In this document: one piece after another, positions 25,524 to 35,193 of the stretch
How the letters are laid out: every line of letters begins with the position of its first letter
How positions within the stretch are numbered: position 1 is the stretch's first letter
Assembly: GCA_035601835.1 (NCBI GenBank)
Contig: DATNNM010000012.1
Coordinates: 62,001-126,000 of the forward strand
DNA: 64,000 nt
Direction: 5' to 3'
DNA from: Candidatus Tumulicola sp.
Lineage (GTDB): Bacteria > Vulcanimicrobiota > Vulcanimicrobiia > Eremiobacterales > Eremiobacteraceae
Translations under genes and position numbers: made by a program
The notes under the pieces: generated by a model
The model's database searches: none
Seen by the model: only the letters and a program-made list of their open reading frames with translations
Told to the model about the DNA's origin: nothing

Positions 25524-28043
25524 CTACGTCTTGCGGTGCAGTTCGATGAGCCGATAGCCGTGCGTTTCGATTGTGACCGCGAGCGAGCGCAGGCTCTCGC
25601 CGCTGGCCGGTGCGCCCTTTTCCCACCCGTCGCGTTCGCTGTCGTAGATGCGAGGCTCGTACGTGGCGTCTGTCTCGACGATCCGACTGATGTTCAGCGG
25701 CACGGCGGAAGTCTGCGAGCCGACGTTGCCCACGAGGATCGCGATGCCACCGCGGCGCCGGAACGCGATGACGGCGGCGCTTTCAGAAAAAGCCGTGACC
25801 CGACCCGAAACGTCTTCCTCATACGTCTCCGCGAGATGCTCCGTCTCGACCTCCGCGGTGGCGTAGACATGGAAGCGCCCGGCTTGACGCACCGCAAAAT
25901 ACGAAAGCTTGGCGCCGTGATACGGGAGGCGTCGCAGCGCGACCCACTTCCACGTCGCCGGGACCAACGGATTCACGGACGCTTTGCCGGGCGAGAGCAT
26001 GAGGCCGCACACGCCCTCGATGGCAGCCCATAGAAAGCGCGGCGGCTCCCACGGGCTCAAGCGCATGCCGCGATTGACCAAGCTTTCACCGTCGAACCAT
26101 TCGCTGAACTGACCGGGGACGGTATTGTTCACTTTCGGATTTGCGCCATAGTGCTCGAACGAGCTGCGCAAAGCGCGCACCATGAACTCAGGGTGGTAAC
26201 GCGCCGCTGCAAACGCATACCACCAGGTCAGGCCCGGCCAGACGCCCCCGAGGAGTCCGGCGTAGGCCGAGGGGTCGTACATCGGATCGTAGCGCGACGC
26301 GGTGCGCAGACCGGCGGACGTCCAAAAATCCGGGAAGTTCAGGCGGCTGATGATGCGGAAGCCCGTCTCCTCGTCGCACACCCGCAGCATCACCGGGAAG
26401 ACCTGGTCGCCGGTGACGTCCGTATGCACGTTGCCATCCACGTCGATGTTGAGGTAGTACAATCCGTTCTCCGGGTTCAACAAGTGCCGATTCATGGCGT
26501 CGCGGATGCCGAGCGCCGCCGCTGCGAATTCGTCGCACTCGCCCTTCGGCCGCTTCGCCTCTTGAGCGAGATGGCCGGCGGCGCGCAGCGCTGCCACGCA
26601 CTCCGCGTTGATTTCGGTCACCGCGCCGTTGATGCTGTACAAGGGGATCACGTTGCGCCAGCTCGCGATCGCCCACACGTTGCCGCGCGGATCGCGCGCC
26701 TTGCAGAAGATCAGGCCGCGCTCGTCGCGCTGCGACATGATATAGCGCGCCGCCTTCGCCACCGCCGGATACGTGCGGCCCAGCCATGCCTCATCGCCGG
26801 TCGCGCGATAGTGATGGTTGACGGCGAGCACGAAGAGCGGCGTGTCGTCGTTGATGTTCAGGCCGTCGTCCTCGCGCAGTCCGTCGATGGCGTTGTAGAA
26901 TTCGGGCAGCTTGCCATCCGGATATTGCTGTGCGACGAATTTGCCCAGCAGCGCCCGCGAAAAGCCCGGCATGAAGTGATCGCAGCCGTAGACGAACCAT
27001 GCGCCATCCCGGATGACCACGTTCGACGACACGCCCGGCTCGTTGGTGAAAGCGCGTCCTTGAGGATACGCAGCCATCACGCGCCGCATGTTCACCTTGC
27101 TCCACAGCGCGCCTTGATTGATGACGGGGTCGGGCGTGAGAACGCGCGCGGTTTGGAGCAGGCTCTCGACGTATTTGATGGTCTGTTCGAAAGCGTCCGA
27201 GAAGTCCAGCGCTCGTTTGTGCTCTTCAATCGCCTCGAGCTCGTTTCGCGCGTACACGCCCGTGATGAAGCAGATGCGGAACCGCTCGCGCGGGCCGACC
27301 ATCGTGTCGAGTTGCAGCGCAGCCAGAACGTCGCCGCTCGCTTCGGTCGAGTTCGAGAGCGGATGCGCGTGCGACGGATCGTAGACCGCCCCGAAATCGA
27401 AAGTCGTCGCGTAGCGCGCCGGCGGCGCGGAGAGGCCGAAGATGCGGACCGCATCGGGACGGCTGCGGTTTCGCGCTACGAGCGCGCTCAGCTCGGGAAC
27501 GAAACGAGCCTCGACGTCGGCGGCGAGCGTGCCGCGCAAGCGGGCAAAACCGGTGATGCGCAGCTCGTACGGCATGCGTCCGCGATTGAACAACTCGACC
27601 ACCTGGTAGACGACCGGCCGGTCCACCTCGGCTTTTAAGCCGCGGCCGAGCGATACGAACGTCGTTTCAGAAACGCTGACCGCGCCGGCGAGCGAGTAGC
27701 GACGGCGCTGGTACGCGGGGTGGATGTCGAACTTGCCGGGCGTATCGTGCCGCAGGCCCACGAATGGGGTGTCCGATGTGTCGTGCGCGCGCGAAGGCGG
27801 TGGGTTCAGCGTGTTGCCGGTAGAGGCATAGCGCAGCGATATGTCGCCGACCAACGTCTCGCCGAGCGCGAGACAAAACACGCGCTCGATCGCGCCGTTG
27901 CCCTTCGTGTTGACCCAGACCGAAGCGTTGCCAAGGCTGGCGCCGCTCGCCAGCTCGGTTTCAGAAATGGTGTATTGCGGGAGCGTGCGGAGGCGCGGCC
28001 GGTACTGCACCAGCCCGGAACTCGGTGATCCTTCCATATCCAT
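25524..28043 (-). CDS. Six-hairpin glycosidase-like protein, (alpha/alpha)6 barrel
   Basis: 839 residues, no signal peptide. A beta-rich N-terminal domain (about 1-290, with ERVFCLALGETLVGD) leads to a catalytic-type toroid (about 300-700): NVVIRDGAWFVYGCDHFMPGF, INDDTPLFVLAVNHHYRATGD, INAECVAALRAAG and WPGLTWWYAFAAARYHP. A C-terminal beta domain follows. The layout resembles GH94 phosphorylases, GH63 or amylo-1,6-glucosidase-type enzymes; the family and substrate cannot be fixed by eye. Divergent from the HBCR-like operon. Confidence 0.7.
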   Translation of the reverse strand: MDMEGSPSSGLVQYRPRLRTLPQYTISETELASGASLGNASVWVNTKGNGAIERVFCLALGETLVGDISLRYASTGNTLNPPPSRAHDTSDTPFVGLRHDTPGKFDIHPAYQRRRYSLAGAVSVSETTFVSLGRGLKAEVDRPVVYQVVELFNRGRMPYELRITGFARLRGTLAADVEARFVPELSALVARNRSRPDAVRIFGLSAPPARYATTFDFGAVYDPSHAHPLSNSTEASGDVLAALQLDTMVGPRERFRICFITGVYARNELEAIEEHKRALDFSDAFEQTIKYVESLLQTARVLTPDPVINQGALWSKVNMRRVMAAYPQGRAFTNEPGVSSNVVIRDGAWFVYGCDHFMPGFSRALLGKFVAQQYPDGKLPEFYNAIDGLREDDGLNINDDTPLFVLAVNHHYRATGDEAWLGRTYPAVAKAARYIMSQRDERGLIFCKARDPRGNVWAIASWRNVIPLYSINGAVTEINAECVAALRAAGHLAQEAKRPKGECDEFAAAALGIRDAMNRHLLNPENGLYYLNIDVDGNVHTDVTGDQVFPVMLRVCDEETGFRIISRLNFPDFWTSAGLRTASRYDPMYDPSAYAGLLGGVWPGLTWWYAFAAARYHPEFMVRALRSSFEHYGANPKVNNTVPGQFSEWFDGESLVNRGMRLSPWEPPRFLWAAIEGVCGLMLSPGKASVNPLVPATWKWVALRRLPYHGAKLSYFAVRQAGRFHVYATAEVETEHLAETYEEDVSGRVTAFSESAAVIAFRRRGGIAILVGNVGSQTSAVPLNISRIVETDATYEPRIYDSERDGWEKGAPASGESLRSLAVTIETHGYRLIELHRKT

Positions 28044-28065
28044 AGGTACGCGCTATCAACTGCTC

Positions 28066-28127
28066 TTGCCCGCGCCATAGGGCGCGGCTATAATGTTCTC
28101 AGCCGGCTGAACGGTCGTTCGGCTGAG
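28066..28127 (+). promoter_or_regulatory. Promoter and inverted repeat ahead of the HBCR-like operon
   Basis: -35 TTGCCC (28066-28071), 17-bp spacer, perfect -10 TATAAT (28089-28094). An inverted repeat CTCAGCCG (28098-28105) / CGGCTGAG (28120-28127) with a 14-nt spacer covers the predicted start of transcription, where an operator would repress. GGGGGAGA precedes the GTG start at 28145. Confidence 0.65.
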
Positions 28128-28144
28128 CGAACGGGGGAGAACAG

Positions 28145-28627
28145 GTGACGGTAGCTCCTGCAAAAGTGCTCAAGCGGCTTCGCATCAACGGCGAGGCGAT
28201 CGAGTGCGCGTTCAACCCAAACAAGACGCTGCTCGAAGTGCTGCGCGAAGACGTCGGGCTGACCGGCACCAAGCACGGCTGCGAGATGGGGCACTGCGGC
28301 GCATGCTGTGTGTTGATCGACGAGGAGCCGATTCTATCGTGCCTAGCCCTCGCCGTTGAAAGCGAGGGCCACGAGATCCGCACGGTCGAGGGGCTCGCGC
28401 ATAACGGCACGCTGCATCCGATCCAGCAGGCGTTCGTCGAGTGCGGCGCGGCGCAGTGCGGCTACTGCACGCCCGGCTTTCTCATGGCGGGCGCTGCGCT
28501 CGTGGAGAAAAAGCAAGACCTGACCGACGACGAGATCCGCCAAGCCATCTCCGGCAATCTGTGCCGCTGCACCGGTTACACCAAGATCGTCGAGGCCATC
28601 GCATTGGCCGCGGGCAGGATGCGATGA
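28145..28627 (+). CDS. 4-hydroxybenzoyl-CoA reductase-like gamma subunit, [2Fe-2S]
   Basis: 160 residues from GTG 28145. The two cluster motifs are TKHGCEMGHCGACCVLID (about 43-60) and QCGYCTPGF with [12 protein letters not shown]. The GCEMGHCGAC form is typical of aryl-CoA/aromatic molybdenum hydroxylases and differs from the CoxS at 14562. The stop overlaps the alpha-subunit start (ATGA). The FAD subunit with a diagnostic 4Fe insert is at 36137, supporting an HcrABC-type enzyme. Confidence 0.85.
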   Translation: MTVAPAKVLKRLRINGEAIECAFNPNKTLLEVLREDVGLTGTKHGCEMGHCGACCVLIDEEPILSCLALAVESEGHEIRTVEGLAHNGTLHPIQQAFVECGAAQCGYCTPGFLMAGAALVEKKQDLTDDEIRQAISGNLCRCTGYTKIVEAIALAAGRMR

Positions 28628-31071
28628 ACGACGACGTGCGCGCCGTTTCCACCGCGACCAATCCCGACGGCGACGCGCGGGCCATCACGCCCGCCAGCGA
28701 GACGTCGAGCATCGTCGCTCGAGCTCCGCAGAGGCCCAAAGATAAACCCGAGGGTTTTCACGTCGTCGGCAAAGCGCTTCCCAAACTCGATGCGTACGCG
28801 CGCGTGACGGGCGAGGACAAATTCGCGGACGACATCTTCCTGCCGCAGATGCTCTACGGGAAAATGCTGCGCAGCGTGCACGCGCACGCGCGCATCACGC
28901 GCGTCGATGCGAGCAAAGCGCTCAAGCTGCCTGGCGTGGTCGCCGTCGCGACCGGACAGGACCTGCCGGTGCGCTACGGCATCTTGCCCTCCAGCCCGGA
29001 CGAAACGGTCATGGCGACCGACCGCGTGCGTTACGTCGGCGATCCGATCGCCTGCGTGGTGGCCGACGACGAGCTCACCGCGGAAGAGGCGCTCGAACTC
29101 ATCGACGTCGAGTACGAGCCATTGCCCGCGATCATGTCGATCGAGCAAGGGCTGCGCGACGACCTGCCGCAGATCCATCCCAATCCGCGGCGCACGAACA
29201 ACGTGCACAAAGAAGTGCATCTCGAATTCGGAGACGTCGAAGGCGGCTTCGCGCAAGCAGACCATATCTTTGAGGACGAATATTTCTTCGAGGGCAACAC
29301 GCACGCGCCGATCGAGCAGCACGCTGTCGTGGCGCAGTACGGCGCCGACGGCAAGCTGACGTTCTGGTGCTCCACGCAAACGCCGCACTACCTCCACCGC
29401 ATCGCGGCGGCGGTGTTGCAACTCCCCGGCAGTCACGTGCGGGTGATCGCGCCGCCGGTCGGCGGCGGTTTCGGCGGCAAGACCGAGCCGTTCGCGCATG
29501 AGCTCGCCGCCGGCTACCTGGCGATGAAGACGGGCCGGCCGGTCAAGATCGCGCTGACGCGCCAAGAAGTCTTCTATGCGCATCGCGGCCGGCATCCGGT
29601 GAAGTTCAAGCTCAAGACCGGCGTGCGCAAGGACGGCACGATCACCGCGATCCATCTCCAGTCCTGGCTCGACGGCGGAGGGTATGGGTCGTACGGCGTG
29701 GCGACCACGTACTACACCGGGGCCTTGACGACGGTCACGTACAAGATCCCCGCGTACAAATTCGACGGCTGCCGGGTGTTCACGAACAAGCCGCCGTGCG
29801 GACCCAAGCGCGGGCATGGTACTACGCAGCCGCGCTTCGCGCTCGAAGCGCAACTCGACAAGATCGCCGCGGCGCTCAAGCTGGATCCGGCCGAGTATCG
29901 CAAGCGCATCGCGGTCGATCCTTACACCACCACCGTCAACGGACTGCGCGTGACCTCGTGCGGCCTCAAACAGTGCATCGACGCGGCGGTGGAGCGCACG
30001 GGGTTCAAGCAGAAACGAGGCAGGTTGCCTTCAGGCAAGGGCATCGGCCTGGCCGCGAGTTCGTACCTGTGCGGCGCCGGCTTGCCGGTGTACTGGAACG
30101 CCATGCCGCAGTCGGCTGCGATCGTCAAAGTTGATCGCGGCGGCGGCGTGACCATTCTGGCCGGCACAAGCGAATGCGGACAAGGCTCGACGCACATGCT
30201 GGGTTCGATCGTCGCGGAGACGCTGGGCGTCGATATCATGGACGTGCGCGTGTGCTACGGCGACACCGATCTCACGCCCGTCGATCTGGGCTCGTATTCA
30301 AGTCGCGTGACGTTCATGGCGGGCAACGCAGCGCGCCAAGCGTGCGAAGCGGCGCGCAAGCAGATCGCCGAGGCTGCCGCCGAGAAACTTGGAATCCCGG
30401 TCGAACGGATCGCGCTGGCGAACCGTCGCGCCTTCGACATCGACGATCCGGCAAAGCAGCTGACCTTCATCGACGCCGCGCAGGCCGCCGAGGCGAAGTT
30501 CGGCACGATCGTCGGCGTCGGTTCGTACGCGCCGCCCCGCTTGGCAGCGGAATACAAGGGCTCAGGCGTCGGGCCGTCGCCTGCGTACTCGTATAGCGTG
30601 TGCGTGGCGGAAGTCGACGTCGATCTCGACACCGGCGAGATCAAGGTGGAGAAGCTCACGCTGGCTCACGACGTCGGACGCGCGCTCAACCCCGATTCGG
30701 TCGAAGGGCAGATCGAGGGCGGCGTGTACATGGGACTGGGCGAAGCGCTCTACGAGGAGTGGCCTTTCCGCGCCGGCGAGCACAAGATCCCCAATCTGCT
30801 CGACTACAAAACGCCGACCAGCCTCGACACGCCGCCGATCGAAGCGCTCATCATCGAAACCGACGACAAAGAGGGGCCGTTCGGCGCCAAAGAAGCGGGC
30901 CAGGGGCCGCTCAACCCGGTGATCCCCGCGATCGCTAACGCGGTGGCTGACGCCATCAAGGCGCGCATCTATTCAACGCCGATCACGCCGGAGAAAGTGC
31001 TCAAGGCGCTGGACGCTTCGACGGGCGCCACGCTCAAGTTGCGAAAGGTCCCGACGCCCGCCCGCGCCTGA
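28624..31071 (+). CDS. 4-hydroxybenzoyl-CoA reductase-like alpha subunit, molybdopterin-binding
   Basis: 815 residues. After a Ser/Ala/Thr-rich N-terminal extension of about 45 residues the molybdenum-hydroxylase fold begins (FHVVGKALPKLDAYARVTG). Cofactor motifs are GGGFGGKTEP, GPKRGHGTTQPRFALE at the active-site loop, and FGAKEAGQGPLNPVIPAIANAV, whose glutamate aligns with the catalytic one. The loop lacks both AYRCSFR and AYRGAGR, so this is not CoxL. HBCR enzymes reductively remove a para-hydroxyl from 4-hydroxybenzoyl-CoA; the actual substrate here is inferred. Confidence 0.85.
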   Translation: MNDDVRAVSTATNPDGDARAITPASETSSIVARAPQRPKDKPEGFHVVGKALPKLDAYARVTGEDKFADDIFLPQMLYGKMLRSVHAHARITRVDASKALKLPGVVAVATGQDLPVRYGILPSSPDETVMATDRVRYVGDPIACVVADDELTAEEALELIDVEYEPLPAIMSIEQGLRDDLPQIHPNPRRTNNVHKEVHLEFGDVEGGFAQADHIFEDEYFFEGNTHAPIEQHAVVAQYGADGKLTFWCSTQTPHYLHRIAAAVLQLPGSHVRVIAPPVGGGFGGKTEPFAHELAAGYLAMKTGRPVKIALTRQEVFYAHRGRHPVKFKLKTGVRKDGTITAIHLQSWLDGGGYGSYGVATTYYTGALTTVTYKIPAYKFDGCRVFTNKPPCGPKRGHGTTQPRFALEAQLDKIAAALKLDPAEYRKRIAVDPYTTTVNGLRVTSCGLKQCIDAAVERTGFKQKRGRLPSGKGIGLAASSYLCGAGLPVYWNAMPQSAAIVKVDRGGGVTILAGTSECGQGSTHMLGSIVAETLGVDIMDVRVCYGDTDLTPVDLGSYSSRVTFMAGNAARQACEAARKQIAEAAAEKLGIPVERIALANRRAFDIDDPAKQLTFIDAAQAAEAKFGTIVGVGSYAPPRLAAEYKGSGVGPSPAYSYSVCVAEVDVDLDTGEIKVEKLTLAHDVGRALNPDSVEGQIEGGVYMGLGEALYEEWPFRAGEHKIPNLLDYKTPTSLDTPPIEALIIETDDKEGPFGAKEAGQGPLNPVIPAIANAVADAIKARIYSTPITPEKVLKALDASTGATLKLRKVPTPARA

Positions 31072-31087
31072 AGCCTAAAGGAGCATC

Positions 31088-31567
31088 GTGGGAACAGTTG
31101 CGGTGAAGAAGATCAATCACGCGGTCCTCAAAGTCCGCAGTCTTGACCGTTCGGTCAAATTCTATCGCGACGTCTTCGGCCTCGAAGAGATCGCGCGCGC
31201 CGGAGGCCAAATGGCGTTCATGCGGGCCGCGGGGTCGGCCAACCATCACGATCTCGGGTTTCTGGAGCTTGGGCCGCGCGCGACCGAGCCGCCGCCCAGC
31301 GCCGTCGGCCTCTTCCACATCGCGTGGGAGGTGCCGTACATCGAAGATCTGCTCTCCGTGCGCGATGTGCTGACCAAGCTCGGCGCGCTTGAAGGCGCAA
31401 GCGACCATGGCGCGACCAAATCGCTGTATGGCAAAGATCCGGACGGCAACGAGTTCGAGGTCATGTGGCTCGTGCCGCGCGAGCAGTGGGGCGACCACGA
31501 GAAAAGCGCGCCGACGAGGCCGCTCGACCTCGAAGCAGAAGTTCGCCGCTTCGGCAAAGCTCTTTAG
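31088..31567 (+). CDS. VOC-superfamily protein, extradiol dioxygenase/glyoxalase-like
   Basis: 159 residues from GTG 31088, with AAGGAG upstream and 16 bp after the alpha subunit, so probably in its operon. Two betaalphabeta-beta-beta modules show candidate metal ligands in KINHAVLKV, LFHIAWEV and NEFEVMWLV (His-His-Glu). Single-domain members include catechol 2,3-dioxygenase-like and glyoxalase-like enzymes. Context with an aromatic molybdenum enzyme favours a role in aromatic or ring-derived metabolite breakdown. It ends tail-to-tail, overlapping the regulator gene by 3 nt. Confidence 0.78.
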   Translation: MGTVAVKKINHAVLKVRSLDRSVKFYRDVFGLEEIARAGGQMAFMRAAGSANHHDLGFLELGPRATEPPPSAVGLFHIAWEVPYIEDLLSVRDVLTKLGALEGASDHGATKSLYGKDPDGNEFEVMWLVPREQWGDHEKSAPTRPLDLEAEVRRFGKAL

Positions 31568-34380
31568 GAGTCCAGTACTTTCATTTTCGCGACCAACTCG
31601 CTGCGCGAAACGAGCTGCAATTTGCTCAGGATCGAAGAAACGTGACTCTCGACCGTCCGCTCGCTGATGACCAACGCTTGCGCGACCGCTCGGTTCGACT
31701 TGCCGCCGGCGATGAGTTTTGAGATCTCGAGTTCGCGTGAGGTCAGCGCATTGGGCGCGCGCCCACGCCGGTTGACCGGCGCAAGCACCGTCTCAAGGCG
31801 CCGCGCGTCGTGCAGATCTCCTATGTGGCGGTAGATGTCGAGCGCTTCCGGCAGGCGATCGGCGAGTTCGAGCGCCTGCGCTTCATGATACGGCCAGCGC
31901 AATTCGCGGAATAGCTCCGCGGCCTCGAGCGCCTCTATCTGCGCACCCTCCTTGTGGATGCGCGTGGAAGCAAAAGCCTCGAAGAGCGCGATAAAGGCCG
32001 GCACCGAGCGAGCCGCGGTGATTTCCGACGATTTTCGGAGAAACTCCCTGGCTCGCGGTATGTCCGCAAGGTCGCCGTATTTGGCGACCGAGAGGAAGAG
32101 GAGATCCGCGTCACCCGGCGCGGGCAAGACCTCGAGCGTGCGGAGCGCTTCAATGGCTTCGTGCAATAGTTTTCGGGCGGCATCGTCGCGCCCGGCAGCC
32201 ATCTCGTGCTCGACGAATGTGGCCACGCACGCGATGGAGTACGCCCCGCTCGAGCGCAGCGCGAAGGCGACGAGATCGGCGCCGGCGCAGCGCTGGACGA
32301 GATCGGCGTCATCGAGGAGCAGCCCCAAGAGGACGCCTGCCGCCGCGAGGCGGAGGCGAAAGCTCGCCATGTCGATGTTGGCGGAGAGCGCTTGCTCGAT
32401 GAGCTCGCGGCCTCTTTCCAGCTCGCCGTGCATCACGCAGGCATAGGCGAATTCCACCACGCTCCAACTCGCGGTGAGGCCGCGGAATTGTTTCACGCGG
32501 GCCGTTTCGAGCGCGCGTTCGAAGGCCTCGACCGCAAGCCGTCGCTCGCCGGTCTGTGCCATGCTGATCCCGAAGTTGGCCCAACACCGGATCGTGCCTT
32601 GAAGGTCTCCGGCGTGCTCGCTGATGCCGGCCGCGTGCGTCACGTCGTCGAGCGCGTCGGAAGGCCGCCCAAGCTGCGCATGCAGCGCCGAGCGATATTC
32701 GAAGAAGCGGAACAACGCTCTGGGGCCTGCGGCTTCCTTGAGCTCTTCCGCCTTGGCCAGATGCTCGAGAGCCTTCTGGCCCGACCAGTGAGAGCCGATG
32801 TAGTATCGCGCCATTTCGACGTGGGCGCTGAAAAGCGAATGCTTGGAAGGCAGGCTCTCGGCGACGCTCAAGGCGCGCAACGTCATCGCACGATGGCCCG
32901 CGAAATCCGCGAGCGCGTCGCATAGCCGCGCCAAGCTGAGGCAGGCGCTTGCGACCTCCTGCTGGTCGCCGACGGATTCATAGTAATCAAGCGCGGACTC
33001 GAGGGCCGCTCGGGCTCGATCGCCGAAACCGCATCGTTTTAGCGCTCGCGCGAGCTTGCGGTACAGCCTCGCGCGCGATGCGCCGTCAAGCGCCTCGGAT
33101 TCGAGCGCCCGCTCGTAGTTGGCCACGCTGTCGTGATAGGCATAGAGCGAGAACGCGCGGTCACCGGCGCGCTCGTTCGACTGCGCCGATTTCTCGGGAT
33201 CGCGCGCTTGCCACCAGTGATATGCCAATTCCGCGATACGGTCGTCGGCAGCGCCCGCATCTTCGAGCGCCGTCGCGATGCGCCGATGCAGCGGTCGCGC
33301 CTCTGCCGCCAAGAGCTCGTCGTAGACGGCATCGCGGATGAGTGCGTGCCGAAATCCATAGTGGATGGCGCCATCCGCTTTTTCGACGACCAACTGCAAG
33401 TCCAGCGCCTTGCGCAACGTCGGGGTCACGCTCTCCAGCGTCAGGTCGAGCGTCTTCGCCAAGAACTCGGCCCCGAATTCTCGTCCGATGGCGGCGGCGC
33501 ACGAGAGTATCGATCGCTCCGATGCGTCGAAATGCGCCAAACGTTCAAGCGCCGCCTCGCGCAGCGTCGGCGGAAGCTCGATCTGCTTGGCGCCGCGACT
33601 ATCGAGCGCGCTCTTGAGCAGCTCTTCCGCGAAGAGCGGATTGCCTTCCGACCTCGAGCGGATCGCGTCCACCGTCGCCGTCGGCAACGGCGCATGGCCC
33701 TCGAGCGCATGGAAGATGAACATCTGCATGTCGGGATCGCTCAGTGGTTCGAGTTTGATCTGCCATATGTACGGGAGGCGCGAGAGCCGCGCGAGCACAT
33801 GCCGAAGCGGATGCCCGCGCGACAACTCGTCTTGGCGGTACGTGCCGACCACCAGCAGCGGCGAGGCTGCGATGGCGCGAACCAGGTGTTGAAGGAATCG
33901 CAAGGTCGCGTCGTCGCCCCACTGAAGGTCGCCGAGCACGACAACGGTCGCTTTCCTGGCGGCGAAGCGGCGAAAGACTTCCGTCAGCGCATCGAACTGT
34001 CTCAGCTCATCGCGCTGTGCCGCTTCGGATTTCTTGACGAGTTCGGGCGTCAGTCCGGCAAGCGCCGCATCGGAATCCTCGATCGAGGGGATGACGCTCG
34101 GGTCCTCGGCGTGTAAAGCACGCACGAGGGAAACGAACGGGGCAAACGGCGAGCGTACGTAATCGTAACAGTCGCTTTCAGCAAAGCGCGCGTCAAGCGT
34201 CTTGGCTCTGGCGCCGAACTCCGCGATCAGCCGGCTCTTGCCGGACCCCGCGTCGCCCCCTACAAGCACGAGGGAGCCTTGCCCCGACAGCGCCGCCTTG
34301 CACCGCTCGAGGAGCAGCTCGAGCTGTTCGCGCCGGTCGACAAAGCGCCCGCAGTACACCGGCCTGGCACTCATCACCAT
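31564..34380 (-). CDS. LuxR-family regulator with AAA ATPase and TPR-like domain (LAL type)
   Basis: 938 residues. N-terminal ATPase: FVDRREQLELLLERC, Walker A GGDAGSGKSR (41-50), Walker B VVVLGDLQWGDD. A long helical tetratricopeptide-like region (about 400-850) follows. The C-terminal LuxR helix-turn-helix reads LTSRELEISKLIAGGKSNRAVAQALVISERTVESHV split at the turn. These large ATP-binding regulators sense small ligands or proteins. It is 24 bp downstream of the borosin methyltransferase on the same strand, making it a candidate regulator of that operon or of the HBCR-like genes. Confidence 0.9.
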   Translation of the reverse strand: MVMSARPVYCGRFVDRREQLELLLERCKAALSGQGSLVLVGGDAGSGKSRLIAEFGARAKTLDARFAESDCYDYVRSPFAPFVSLVRALHAEDPSVIPSIEDSDAALAGLTPELVKKSEAAQRDELRQFDALTEVFRRFAARKATVVVLGDLQWGDDATLRFLQHLVRAIAASPLLVVGTYRQDELSRGHPLRHVLARLSRLPYIWQIKLEPLSDPDMQMFIFHALEGHAPLPTATVDAIRSRSEGNPLFAEELLKSALDSRGAKQIELPPTLREAALERLAHFDASERSILSCAAAIGREFGAEFLAKTLDLTLESVTPTLRKALDLQLVVEKADGAIHYGFRHALIRDAVYDELLAAEARPLHRRIATALEDAGAADDRIAELAYHWWQARDPEKSAQSNERAGDRAFSLYAYHDSVANYERALESEALDGASRARLYRKLARALKRCGFGDRARAALESALDYYESVGDQQEVASACLSLARLCDALADFAGHRAMTLRALSVAESLPSKHSLFSAHVEMARYYIGSHWSGQKALEHLAKAEELKEAAGPRALFRFFEYRSALHAQLGRPSDALDDVTHAAGISEHAGDLQGTIRCWANFGISMAQTGERRLAVEAFERALETARVKQFRGLTASWSVVEFAYACVMHGELERGRELIEQALSANIDMASFRLRLAAAGVLLGLLLDDADLVQRCAGADLVAFALRSSGAYSIACVATFVEHEMAAGRDDAARKLLHEAIEALRTLEVLPAPGDADLLFLSVAKYGDLADIPRAREFLRKSSEITAARSVPAFIALFEAFASTRIHKEGAQIEALEAAELFRELRWPYHEAQALELADRLPEALDIYRHIGDLHDARRLETVLAPVNRRGRAPNALTSRELEISKLIAGGKSNRAVAQALVISERTVESHVSSILSKLQLVSRSELVAKMKVLDS

Positions 34381-34404
34381 GGCACTTCGACTCGCATCGG
34401 TGGC

Positions 34405-35193
34405 CTACTTTTGGGCCCGCGACTCCGCGCTCAGACCCAAGCGTTCTAGCATCGCGTCGTCAAGCGGCGCGGGGCCTTTGGGCGGAACGAACATGGTGGA
34501 CGTGGCCAGAATGCGGGCCCGGGACGCTTTTGACAGCGGAAGGCGTTGGATAACGGCGTCGCATACCGGAAACCGCGCTGCTTCATAGATCACGATTTCG
34601 TGGTCGGGTCCATACGTCGCCTCGAGCACCTCGAGCAACACCTGATAGCCTTTGAGTGCGTAGACGTCTTGATGCGTGAAATCACCGGTCAACCCGATTT
34701 GGAGCAAGACGAGTGCCGTGCACGGATCGAAGACGCGCCGTCGCGCCAGAAAGTCGGTGGCTTCGTAGCACTGACAGCCGTTCGTGCCCGGATCGATCCC
34801 GAGATCGGCGTAGAGACAGTCAATCGCGGAAATCGCCGGCAGCATCGTGGCAGGAAAGCCCTCGCCCCGGGCGAGGCGCATGGCTTCGTGAGTCGGATAC
34901 GCGAAGATGCCGGGGTGACCGTACGTCACGACGCAAACGTCCATGCCCGCCCGCACGAAGTTCATGATGCGTTCCACCATCTCGTTGTAGATATCGATGC
35001 GGGGTTTGTCCAGCGCATAGAGCCCGTGCAGCGATTCTGCTGCGGGGTTGAGCTCGTCGATCCATGCTGCGGTTGCCTGATCTCCCGCGAGGTGGAGGAC
35101 CTTGTCGGCCGCGGCGATGGAGCGGCGCGCGCCCATGGAGGCATGGGCGCCGAACTGGATGCCGACGCCGACGCAGGTCAGCGAGCCTGGCAC
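34405..35193 (-). CDS. Borosin-type peptide backbone N-methyltransferase
   Basis: 262 residues of the tetrapyrrole-methylase fold. Key blocks are GSLTCVGVGI, KVLHLAGDQ, LNPAAESL, VCVVTYGHPGIF and TMLPAISAIDCLYADLGIDPG. The residues Y59, R65, Y69 and Y91 have exactly the spacing (6, 4, 22) of catalytic Tyr66, Arg72, Tyr76, Tyr98 in the fungal borosin enzyme OphMA. GCQCYEATDF follows as in split borosin enzymes. The start is GTG 35193, directly abutting the TAA of the precursor gene, so translation is coupled. It would methylate amide nitrogens of the 80-residue neighbour using S-adenosylmethionine. Tetrapyrrole substrates are unlikely given the context. Confidence 0.85.
   Translation of the reverse strand: MPGSLTCVGVGIQFGAHASMGARRSIAAADKVLHLAGDQATAAWIDELNPAAESLHGLYALDKPRIDIYNEMVERIMNFVRAGMDVCVVTYGHPGIFAYPTHEAMRLARGEGFPATMLPAISAIDCLYADLGIDPGTNGCQCYEATDFLARRRVFDPCTALVLLQIGLTGDFTHQDVYALKGYQVLLEVLEATYGPDHEIVIYEAARFPVCDAVIQRLPLSKASRARILATSTMFVPPKGPAPLDDAMLERLGLSAESRAQK

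Noticed and set aside
26151-27638. 495-codon plus-strand frame inside the glycosidase-like gene
   Set aside because: Low-complexity Arg-rich translation, antisense to a protein with coherent motifs along its whole length.
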